From NCBI GenBank assembly GCA_015179125.1, contig WHVA01000111.1, forward strand, positions 62,001-126,000: 64,000 nt of DNA, read 5' to 3'. Of the stretch, positions 54,396 to 64,000 are shown piece by piece. The position numbers and the translations under genes are program-made. Every line of letters starts with the position of its first letter. The first letter of the stretch is position 1. The notes below the pieces were generated by a model that saw nothing but the letters and a program-made list of their open reading frames with translations, did no database searches and was not told where the DNA came from. Source of the DNA: Gautieria morchelliformis. Taxonomy: Eukaryota; Basidiomycota; Agaricomycetes; Gomphales; Gomphaceae.

Positions 54396-57300
54396 TCATC
54401 GATATAGATATGGGGCTGGAGGGGCTGCTCCAGGAGGAAGTGATGTAGGTACAGTACCAGGAGTAGGAGAAGGCCCCCCAGAGACTGAGCTACGTGAGTA
54501 CCGATTCGCATTCGTTGACGGATTCTGTACAGAGCTTCGTCTTGCTTGCGGCCTGGCGACCCTTCGCACGCCTTCAGGACCTGGCACAGGACCGTTGTCT
54601 GCGAGGCTAACCCCACGATTATTGCGGCCTGGCGCAGGATAAGGACTATTACTCTGCGGAAGCTCTTCAGGTTCGGCGCTGTAAGCATATGTGTCTTCGT
54701 AGCCCAGCGCTGCCTGGGGCTGTGGGTGCCGATACGGACTTTGAGTCTCGATGGGATATTGTGTTGAAATAGTGCTTTGACGAAGAACTCCACCCGAACC
54801 CATACGGGTCATGTGTGATTCGATAGACGACTGACGTACGGACGAATGTTGCTCAAAGGATTCTTGTGAGTATTCCTGGGAGTATTCTGCACTGGGAGAA
54901 GTCGGTAGTAGTCGCTGGTGCGAGCCATCGTGACCTTGCATATACGGCGTTGCGTCCTCGCTTGAGCGCGATTGGCTTATGTTAGACACGGGAGAGCCCG
55001 GTGAAGGTCCACGACCCAGAGGTGCAGGTAATTGAAGTGACGGTGAATTTTCGTATCTGGCTCGTGGAGGGCCGCTGAAAGGATCCCCTTCGAAAGCCGC
55101 GGGGCTGAAAACAGCCTGCGGGGGGTTGAACGCGTCTGAGGTAGACACCATCGAAAATCGATTATTGCCGTCGTCAGGGCTGAAGAGATTTCAGTGAGAT
55201 ACCTCAAAAGACGAACGTAAGACAAACCGTTTCGGGGAACTTGGGCGATCGTAATACGTGGAATCACGAGAGTGTGTGCCACTCTTCCATCGCCTGTCTC
55301 TTTCAAATTCTGCCCAGCGCTTCATGACAATGTGTGACGAATCGAATTCGCCTTCTTTATCGCCGTGGTTGCCCTTGCTGTCACCTGAGACCTTGCGTGT
55401 TTGACCCCACGAGAAGTCATCAAAGTGCCAGAACGCATAGGCAGGAAGAACAAAGTTCCAGACTGGCAAAGACAACAGATAAATGAACATCCAGCCGACA
55501 TATGCGATTTTTCGGGAAGTCAGAACGATCAATAGACCCGGAAGACCAAGGATAATCCCAAGCAGGACAAGTGGTATGGTTGTGTTCTGGTGGTTTGGAA
55601 TAATGGATATAACAATGAGATAGACGGTAAATGAAATGGCGGCTGGTAGGACCAGCGTCCCCATAAGCTCCATAAATACGACGAACTGCATCGAAAAGCA
55701 AAACGTGCCGCAAAGGTCGCGCACAAGCAATAACTCAGCAAGGTTGTGAACTGTAGAGTTGATCCATCGCCGTCGCTGGGAGAGGAGAACCCCAAAGGTA
55801 TCCGGCACAATCGTCTTGCACACGGCCTGTGGGCAAAACATCATCTTGCGTTTCGGGAATGTCTTAAGCATAAGTGTTGTCAGGTATCGATCCTCGCCCA
55901 GTAGGAGCAAGTTCTTCTTATGCAGCGTGTCCACGATGTTCTCAGAGTAATGTTCAACGATGTCCGGGTTAGCCAGGACTGGAACCCAATAGCCCAAATT
56001 GCCTTTCGGAGCCTTGATGCGGTACATGCTAAAGCAACCGGGCAAACAAGTAACGCCACCGAACATGGATTCAAAAGCCTTGGTAAGGTGATGCGAGATG
56101 TAGTATTCAAACACTTGAAACCAGGGTTATGAATGGACGCAGATGCATTGAGACTACTCGGCTCACCTTGAATCATCGTCACCCATGTTTCTGCCTTGTT
56201 TGCTATTTTTGTCTCTCCACATAACCCCATGATCTCTTCATCATGTGCCATACATGCAGCCATCCGGGTTAGTGAGTCGGGGAACACCTTGGTATCCGCA
56301 TCGACACACAGGACATACTCGTATCGATCAGGGCTTACGCCAGTGACACGCCATATGGCATTGAAGAACTCGTATTCCATAGTAGTCATGCGCTCGTCGA
56401 ACATGACCTTTTGCAGGAACGCCATGAGCACCATCTGTGAGTCACGCTTGCCACGGTTCCCGGGTTTGGGATCATTTGCCTCGAGAGGGTTTCCGCATTT
56501 GGCGACAAGAACCATAGGGACCCGCTGCTGCTTGGACATTTCGACAGTATTGTCATCGTAATCATAAAACCCGGCGTACACCCTCGCCATGTTGTGTCGC
56601 TTGTGCCCATCGGCGATAGAAACGTAAGAGTGTGCTTCAACTTCATGTGAGGATATGACGAGTTCTTTCATCATAGAGAGTACAATGTCCGGAGTCGTAA
56701 GAGCATTACCCGAGCCCTTTACCATTCCATCTGCAATAACCATGATGACTTTATGCGAGTTAGGATAATCGGTTGTTGCGAGGGAGTCCAGCGTGGTGCG
56801 CAACCCTTCCACAGATTCGGAATAAGCGGTCACAAGACAGATCGAATGAGCAAGAGGGAAATGGAAGGGCTCATAGTCGGGTGGTGGTTGTGGCACAACG
56901 TTATGGAGTGGGAACGGGCATGCAGCCAATGAGGGATCCGATACAGACTGGCGTGTGGTCGAGCCATCCACAAGAGACGTGGACGAGCGCGAGCTACGCA
57001 TTCCAAGGCCATAACCAGGGGATTCAGGTGGAGTCAGATGAGCCTTCCCAGAGCTATACGTGCTCTGAATCATAGCTCGGCGATAGCTGGGCAATGGTTC
57101 TGAGGTACCGTATGTTGTCGTAGGCCGCTGACCAGGTCCCTTGAGTCCCGAGTCCTTGGTGAAGCGGCTAGTGACTGGTAAGAATGCTGCACTCTTCTTC
57201 CCATGTTTGTGCAACTTCTCTCCAGAGAGCCCGTCCTTCTGCACTGTGGGACGATACCGGCCTGGGGCGGGTCGGTAAATATCATCCGTCCAGTGCTCAA

Positions 57301-58998
57301 TCTCAGCGGCACGTTGCATTCGCTCTTCGTATGTTTCACGAGGGAATGCACCAAGGCGCCACGAAACGAACCAGCCAAAGATAAGAGCCATACAAAACCG
57401 AATTGCAACAACACCAATGATGAAGACAAGTGAGATGACGAGGACCACGGTGGATGCGACACAACCAATCGTGTTAGTGTCTATAAAGCCGACGGTGGCG
57501 ATGTCTTGCAAACAACGAAAGAGAGACTTCTGCTGCGCCCGATAGACAGACATGGTGACGTCACGGCCGGTGTAGTTGGTGCGCACTTTGAGCTGATCGA
57601 AAAGAGCAGGATACTGCACTTCACTCCTGTCAAGCCACTGTAGTAAACTGAAGTCCAATACAGAGCTGCCGACAATTTTAGAAACGGAACCAAATTTAAC
57701 TGCGCCCAACTCACGATTCATAAACTGCCAAGTTGCGCTGAGAATTCTTGAGATCATCCCAAGTATAAAATACCTGACCATTAGCAGCCGTGCTAGCCAA
57801 CGTTTGACGTGCTTTTGAAGTAGTGTGACAGAAAGTAGAAGAGCCATAGCCAGTCTTGTTGACAGGCGAAGTGCCAAACTGGTTGAAAAGGTTGCAGGGA
57901 TAATACCACCCAAGATTGCCGTTTGAATCCGTTGGTATCGAGCTACCATTTGCTGCAGTGATGAGTGACCGACAGTTGAGATTAACATTTTGAAAAAGAA
58001 AAGAAGCGTCTTTGCTGCCGGCATTGAAAGGATCGGTGAAAAGTGGGTTCTGCTGGCCATTGAATAGCCCCGGAACAGCCGGGTGATTAAACTTTGAAAA
58101 ATCGTAGTCGAGACCGTTGATGATGAGAGATCCTGTATCAATAGTGCCTGAGTGGTAACGCAATGGTGGCTTCCCGCACACGGTTTGAGTGAAACCAAAG
58201 GTAAGGAAGCCTACTGCGGCCATGAGTTGAAAAACGAAAGATAGCAATCCCATCTTCTCGCGCCAAGCCCGTTGCTGCTCTGGGGTGCGGATTCCACAGG
58301 TTGAGAGGAGGAAGGGCGGAATGCAACATGTAATAAACCAGGAATATACCATGAACGGGTCTTTAGGGCCAGGTGCGATGTTGTCGAAGCACCCCTTCTT
58401 CTTGTTGTATTCGGGAGTGACACGTCCTGCATGAGAGCGCCGCCGGCGGAGTGTAGCACTGCGCTTGAAAATGGAGAGACCTGACTCTGGAAGGTCCTCT
58501 TCTCGCGCGAGAAGTGACTTTCCACGGCGGAGATCAGCCTGCGGGTAGTTACCGGTCGCTGACAAGAGATGAGCGTTGCGTTTATAAGTAGGACGGCGTT
58601 ATTGAAAGCGCACTAGATGCCATAACACGACCCTCGTTTTCCATCTGAGCAGCGTGATTGCGATAGTACCATTGGCGATGACCTGGCTCAATCTTCTCTC
58701 TGTCCGGTTTGACGAGACTCTTCTTCCTGGCCACCCGTGCCCCGAACGCACCGCCTGCGGTTTCATCGTCGGCATCGTGCATGAGATCTTGTGGCGTTGG
58801 AGGAAGGGGCTGTTCTTTGGCTGTTCCCTGGTGTGAATAGCGAGTTTGGATGGGAGCCGCACGGTCACCTCTCTCGGTTGGCTGGAAGGAAACAGAGCCA
58901 GAAGATGGATACTGTTGAGGATGTGGCCTCATGGGTGACACGTTTGCACTGGATTGGCGGCCAGGTTGCGTAGACCGCACAGGTCGTTGCGGGGACAT
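54396..58998 (-). CDS. Chitin synthase, class IV-like
   Basis: Exons: ~58998-58620 (donor not certain), 58558-57715, 57665-56167, 56113-55228 and 55179-54396, about 1,460 residues. N-terminal membrane segments ([38 protein letters not shown]) precede a luminal Cys-containing region and another segment ([18 protein letters not shown]). The GT2 catalytic domain includes [30 protein letters not shown] and the chitin-synthase hallmark [14 protein letters not shown]. Several C-terminal membrane segments and [11 protein letters not shown] follow, then a Ser/Pro/Gln-rich tail. It polymerises GlcNAc from UDP-GlcNAc at the plasma membrane. The cytochrome-b5-like N-terminal region and lack of a myosin domain favour class IV (Chs3 type). 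Its start is divergent from the BRCA2-like gene. Confidence 0.9.
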
Positions 58999-59497
58999 GA
59001 GGAGGCAAGATGCGAGAGACAGCCGCCGGGCTTGCCGTCGGCGTGCCGGATTGCATTGATAATCGGAGAATAAAACGGAGTAATCCCGCTATATTCGAAG
59101 ATGGGCGCTTCAAGTAGGTATAAACGCTATAAGAAGTGTTTCGAAACGTCCAAATTCCAAACCTTCGGGCCCGAATCAGGAAGCGTAACGCGTAGCTGCA
59201 TGTTCGCCACAGTGAGACAGTGAGGCACAGTAGGTTCAAGTGACAAAAATGCCGGAAGGACGCCCTAGTCATAAGTACTACAGATCTCTTTGCTTTGCTC
59301 CAAATGATAAGTAATACCGCAGCAGTTCAAATTTGGGTGTAGGATCATAGCTGCGAGTTGTAAGCTGACTAATGTTGACGAAGCCTGCACGCGTACTATT
59401 TCTGTGACAAGAGTGACAGACCGCGCTGCTCAACTCAACGTCATCATGGGTCGGTCTGGTAAGTATTTCACTCGTGCTCAGTAGTCAGGACGAGCTT
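58999..59497. promoter_or_regulatory. Divergent promoter region, chitin synthase and BRCA2-like
   Basis: About 500 bp separate the two divergent starts. An upstream ATG at 59446, followed by a GTAAGT donor (59459), could be a small first exon of the BRCA2-like gene, but the joined frame does not match with the obvious acceptor. No specific site was identified. Confidence 0.45.
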
Positions 59498-62400
59498 ATG
59501 AGCCTCACATTAGCCACTTCTTCACCCATACGCAAGAAATCACGACTCTCGTCGCCCACCTATGATGACCACTTTGACGAATTTGATGACTATGACTTTC
59601 AAGCGTTGGACAAGATCGAGACGAGCTTTTCACACAGCTTTGTAGCCACTCCTGTGAGATCATCTCAGAGTGACCCATTTTGTCCGAGGGAAAAGCGTAG
59701 CCGTGGTGTTGAAGACACTGCCCAGCTGAAGCAACATGATGACTCAGGCGTTGTCCTAGTAGATTCGAAGGGTACTCGCAAAAGTACAACAACACCGCCA
59801 CCACCGCCTTGTGCCACACAGTCTCGACCGCCTCTTTCCCATACTCTAGGCTTCAAATCTGCCGCACATCTCCCCTTAGACGTGCCAAAACGCCATATTT
59901 CCAACACTGCTCCCAAGCCCGCTTCTGCAAATTTCCTTCCAGTTTCATTGATAATATCGGCGGACAGTATTAATGGTAACGTGGGTTATCCCCCACCACC
60001 TGGGGAGCCCCTGGATCACGACCATACTACCTGGTTCGCGCCAGCTGATACAGCATCAGCTTTGGCGCATACGTTTACATCTGCCTCGGCTCACCGGTCA
60101 AAACTGACCTTGGTGTCTCCCTCAGTTGCCGCCCTCGAACAAGCTAAGAAACGAATGCAGATGTGGGAAGCAGAGATTGAGACTGAACTGTCTGCCTTAG
60201 AGCATGCCCAGGAGATCGTTCCCGGCACACACGATGGCAATAAAGAGCCATATATCAACAGAGAACCTCTCAAAGGCGTCGAAAACTCTTTTGCTTCCCC
60301 CTCGATGTCTGGAAACCCATCACCTGCGTCACTACCTGATATCAATCCTCACTCTACTTCTACACCCATCCGTCCGTTCAAGGCACCCTCTTTCACAACT
60401 CCCCGATCTAATAGTAATGCTCCCAACCTTTCTCGTCCCTTTGGGGTTCGTTTGGCCTCGGTCGTCTCCCGCAGCAGTGCAGCTGCTGAGGTTACCCCGT
60501 CAGACTCCTCTCTCGCCGCACCCTCCACCTTGCCTCCAGTGACGCCGATTAGGCCTGCGTCATTTAACGGACGTCCTCAGCCCCAAACGCCTAAACTACC
60601 CACCCTTCCCCGACCTTCCGATTTATCTCAATATCAAACGACTACACCCCATAAAACTAAACCTTTGGGACTTAGCCCTCGCGCGCACGCGTTCACCAGC
60701 TCGCGAGCGAGACCTAAATTTGTTACGCCGTTCAAGTCAGGAATGAAACCTAGTGATAGAAAGGTACAGTTGACCCCGTCAACTCCAACTATACAGCCAC
60801 AATTCGACTACAAAGGAAAGGGACCTCAAGGATTATCAAGTATTACAGAGGCATCAAAGAAGAACCGTGGTCAAGGCCCCGAATATAGCGAGTGCATTTT
60901 ACGTCAGATGTCTCTCCGTAAACTTGACTGATTCCGGTTTAGTGACTCATTCGAACCGCACAGTTTTAGCCAAATCCAGACTCGTACCCCACCACGCTTA
61001 TGGACACGAGGAGCTTAAGGAGATGGGGCTGTGAGTACCCTCTTTGTCCTATATCCCAACCTCTCACCATCAATTCCTGCAGCGATCTCAGACTTTTTAG
61101 TCTGACCACTGTCTCACACTTCCTTTACTATCGCTTTAATACTACCGGTCCCGATGCCAATCCATTCTCAACGCAGATGTCTCTCGGTTCGGACTCTGCG
61201 CTTGAAGCACTACTAGCCATGGATTGTCGCCTCGCGACAAAAGGATGGGTTGACAACCATTGGTCGCTAATATTGTGGAAGATGCTCGGCATGGCATGCC
61301 TTGAGCCTGCTAAAGCCGCAAATAGGTGGTGCTGGAGTGAGGTCATGCGACAGCTTCGTTATCGGTACTACTTAAAGCTAGCTCATATGGGCACCATTAA
61401 CTCGTTATAATTATCTGCAGGTACCAGCGCGAGCAGGAAGGTGGCTCACGTCCGGCGGTGAGGCTCATTGTTGCCCACGATGCTCCGTCGTCGGCGCCCC
61501 TCGTACTATGTGTATCGAACATCTTTTGGACAGATGAGTCCGTCGACGCTGATGGTCGGCTCGTCCCGGCCCATCCAGAACTCGAGGTTACAGATGGATG
61601 GTATCGGCTTCGTGCAACGGTTGACGAAGCGCTTGCACGCGCAGCAAGGAATAAGGTCCTGAGAATTGGGAGAAAAATTGCCTGTAGCGGAGCTAAGGTA
61701 TGTCTCTCTCGGCCATAGATTGATTGCATTCGCGTGATGCGAGATTGTCACCAGTTAGATTCATCAAAGAAGGACCCCATGGAAGTGTTGGATGCGTACG
61801 GAAGCGTGCAACTAATACTTTCCGGTAATTCAACCCACCTTGCGCCATGGCACGCCAAGCTCGGATTTCAAAACACTCCATTTGTGGCAACACTGCGCAG
61901 TTTAACGTCAGATGGAGGGGTGGTCTCCCTCGTCGACGTAATTATCACGAAGGTCGATAGTCCTTATGTGTCTGGGAACGCCGCTGAGCGTCCTATCCTT
62001 TGTAGACGTTTTCTGTGGGCTTTCTTGAGTTTATTACAACAGAGAACGGCGAAACGATTCGTGAAGGACCACGGACCGAAAAGGATGAAGCTATAGAGGA
62101 GGATTCCTGGAATGTTGGTGTCTCATTGGGAGTAGCTGCGGTACTTACGCTGATGCTCAGGAACGCCGATCAAATCAAGCCGCGAAACTCCAGGATAGGC
62201 TGGAGAAGAAATTGCTTCAACTCGAGTCATACGCCGATCGACTAGAAAGTATAGCGGGTAGTAACTTTCGCCCTACCGAAGACGGTCCGTCAACAGCAGC
62301 TCCTGAATCACGATGGGGGTCACTGATCTTTTCATGACTAGAATCGCCACCAAACAACATTGAAGACCTGGTTGACGAGCTTGACGACAGCGACGACCCT

Positions 62401-62901
62401 GCGCATATCATCAAGGGCATTAATAAAGCGGATGCGGGATGGCTTTCACTATTATTACGAAAGAAGTGCCAAACTGATAGAGAGAAGAGTCGTGATCTAA
62501 TTGACCGAGAACTCGCGGTAAGTTCTGCTAACCCGACCTTCCCTTTATAACCCACACCGTTTATAGTCAAGCTTTCCACCACGACAAGTCCGCAACTTCC
62601 GAGTCTTGAATGTCAAGGACGCCCAAACCGTCCGTAAACCGTCATGGAGGACCGCTCAAGTCACGGTCTGGGATGTCATGTCCCTGAATGTCACGGAGGG
62701 GGGAGCCCCAGGATCATTCAACGTTGGAGAGCGATATATGGTGTGTTGGCGCTTCGCCACATTCTGTTGTATTTATGATTTTTGCAGATATCCAGCCTCG
62801 TACCGAGCCAACAGAGCGCCTGGATGGGACATGAACCTGGCTCTGAGATATATTTTTGCACGAGACGGGACTCAAAATGGAAACTAGTTAGCCGGCCATG
62901 A
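59498..62901 (+). CDS. BRH2: BRCA2/Brh2-like recombination mediator (internal TGA)
   Basis: A long N-terminal exon (59498 to ~60928) is Ser/Pro-rich, with an acidic start and a possible BRC-like motif (LGFKSAAHLPLDV). After an unresolved junction, exons at ~60930-61030, 61083-61364, 61421-61697, 61755-61952, 62006-62113, 62161-62517, 62567-62740 and 62788-62901 encode the BRCA2 helical domain (HEELKEMGL ... GWVDNHWSLILWKML). OB1 (VTDGWYRLRATVDEAL, GRKIACSGAKL, LSGNSTHLAPWHAKLGFQ) and OB2-type sequence (TAQVTVWDV, VPSQQSAWMGHEPGSEIYF) follow. It loads Rad51 on single-stranded DNA. An in-frame TGA at 62335-62337 (LIFS-stop-LESPPNNIEDL) lacks a credible intron to remove it. A CGA to TGA allele or sequencing error is possible. 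It is convergent with the ceramidase gene. Confidence 0.82.
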
Positions 62902-63048
62902 CAACTACCAGTCAGTGTGTATCTGTACAGTAATCCGTCGGCTGACAATAGTATGGTATCACTTTGAATTGGCCATCTCATACTGTACATTTAGTCTCAG
63001 GCTGCCATCGATGGAAATTCGTGACTAATAACTACTGTCTAATGAAAT

Positions 63049-64000
63049 CTATTCGTTCATTTTCCCTTTGAAATGACGCCGTGCAACATATGGCACTCCC
63101 ATTTCGTAATCCAGGCCGAAATTTTCTTCGCCTTCCTTGAGACAGAGGGTTCTGGGTGTGTTAGAAGCCAGTAAGTTATTTTGTATCATCGGTCGTGAGA
63201 AAGGAATGGACGAACAAATCTTAAACGTGACAGTGAATAATCATGCACGTGAGTGGGCACAACAAAACAAGATGAGAGCTTACACTGTACACCTACTAAC
63301 ATAAGGTACACGCCGACAGCCTAGAAAATACTCAGAAAGTGGCGGGAATCTAAACGTAGCAGTGCGTACCGTCATGAGGTGCCACCAGGCGTGCCCTAAG
63401 GTTGGGTCAGTGGTCAGACACACTCCCGCAAAATACGACTGCCGCGAAGGTGTCACTTACCTTCAAGAACGAACGCGGCAGGCCATCCCATGCCTGCCTT
63501 CCACACTTTAAGCGTGTCACAATATGCGTTGTCCAAATTCCATATTATAAACCCAACGATGAACGAGAGAGAGCCCGTCCAAAATATTTTTATGATTATG
63601 TATCTCGTACTTACGGAGATGGGCGTGGAGGTACGACGCGAAAGGATGGTAGCACGCGCAGCAACGGCAAGCATGAGGATCGCGAAGACCGCTTGATGAA
63701 ATATGGGGTTGCGATACCAGGAGCTGCGAGACCTGAATGTGAGCGTTTCAGCGCGAATGAGGGCGAGGGTTACACACTATAACAGCGTGAATATCAGATC
63801 GAATATAATGATGATCGCTGCGAGCGGTTTGCGACGACTAGAATCGTGGATTGCTCCGGGGGCTGTCTCAAACAGAACATAGAGGCTCTGACTGCAGACA
63901 TAGCTGCAATAATGGCGACGATGAGTAGTGATGATGGACAAGTTGTTTGCCTACATCCTTTAAACATTATTGACGTCAGACGCATATAAGGTATGACCAG
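63049..64000 (-). CDS. YPC1: Alkaline ceramidase (3' part, continues beyond the window)
   Basis: Reading minus strand from the edge, exons give YVLFETAPGAIHDSS, then IFDLIFTLLY, YRNPIFHQAVFAILML, and the family signature FIIWNLDNAYCDTLKVWKAGMG. A short GHAWWHLMT exon follows, then AVGVYLMLVGVQ and a C-terminal tail ending KGKMNE-stop (63051-63049). The WNLDN and GHAWWHL blocks with His residues are the catalytic/zinc-binding parts of the ER alkaline ceramidases Ypc1/Ydc1, which hydrolyse (phyto)ceramide to a sphingoid base and fatty acid. The first exons lie to the right of the window. Only 147 bp separate its stop from that of the BRCA2-like gene. Confidence 0.85.

Noticed and set aside
4862..62337. 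Reassigned TGA codon (TGA read as Arg) as explanation for the many in-frame TGA
   Set aside because: The chitin synthase and BRCA2-like frames end with TGA at natural C-termini, and paired Harbinger copies show CGA at the same positions, so mutation explains the pattern better.

Overview
The window is genomic DNA of a filamentous basidiomycete. Host genes are split by many 45-75 nt GT-AG introns. They include a class IV-like chitin synthase, a BRCA2/Brh2-type recombination protein with the helical-OB architecture, an RSC4-like tandem-bromodomain protein and a PFA4-type DHHC palmitoyltransferase. An agaricomycete is most likely. The style of the repeats would fit Ceratobasidiaceae/Rhizoctonia, but that is a guess from memory.

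Bases 1-41,400 are a transposon graveyard with almost no host genes. Reading target-site duplications (TSDs) gives the nesting order. A 1.0-kb TA-flanked MITE sits at 1035-2053. Element A (3945-14245, minus strand, TSD CTAGC) is a full-length Ty3/gypsy chromovirus. It is itself hit by three solo LTRs: LTR-C at 5588-7391, which contains LTR-E at 6504-7045; LTR-B at 8597-9248; and LTR-D at 9731-9945. To its right lies an I/Tad-like LINE (about 14.25-38.97 kb) whose ORF1 was split twice. One split is a solo LTR-B (14879-19706) that later received a PIF/Harbinger element (PIF1, 15488-19658). The other is a second Harbinger copy (PIF2, 20454-34089), which received a solo LTR-C and a full-length Ty3/gypsy chromovirus (element B, 24518-33161, TSD AATGG). 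Element B contains another solo LTR-B.

Two features of elements A and B stand out. Each carries, antisense to gag-pol and between integrase and the 3' LTR, a gene for a protein with an acidic/basic coiled coil followed by a canonical Zn(II)2Cys6 cluster. Each also has an 11-nt primer-binding site that is a perfect complement of the 11 nt lying 34-35 nt downstream of its LTR TATA box. This is Tf1/sushi-type self-priming, with the pairing conserved although the sequences differ. Most nonsense codons across all element classes are TGA where CGA (Arg) is expected. Several are proven by the sister copy, and LTR pairs differ mostly at CpG, so the whole block looks eroded by CpG methylation/deamination.

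Bases 41,400-64,000 are an ordinary gene-dense segment: a TBC-domain protein (+), an F-box protein (-, with an internal TGA), a conserved fungal protein of unknown function (+), the RSC4-like bromodomain protein (+), a PFA4-like palmitoyltransferase (-), mitochondrial EF-Ts (-), chitin synthase (-), BRCA2/Brh2-like (+, with an internal TGA) and the 3' half of an alkaline ceramidase gene (-) running off the right edge. No tRNA, rRNA or CRISPR was seen.
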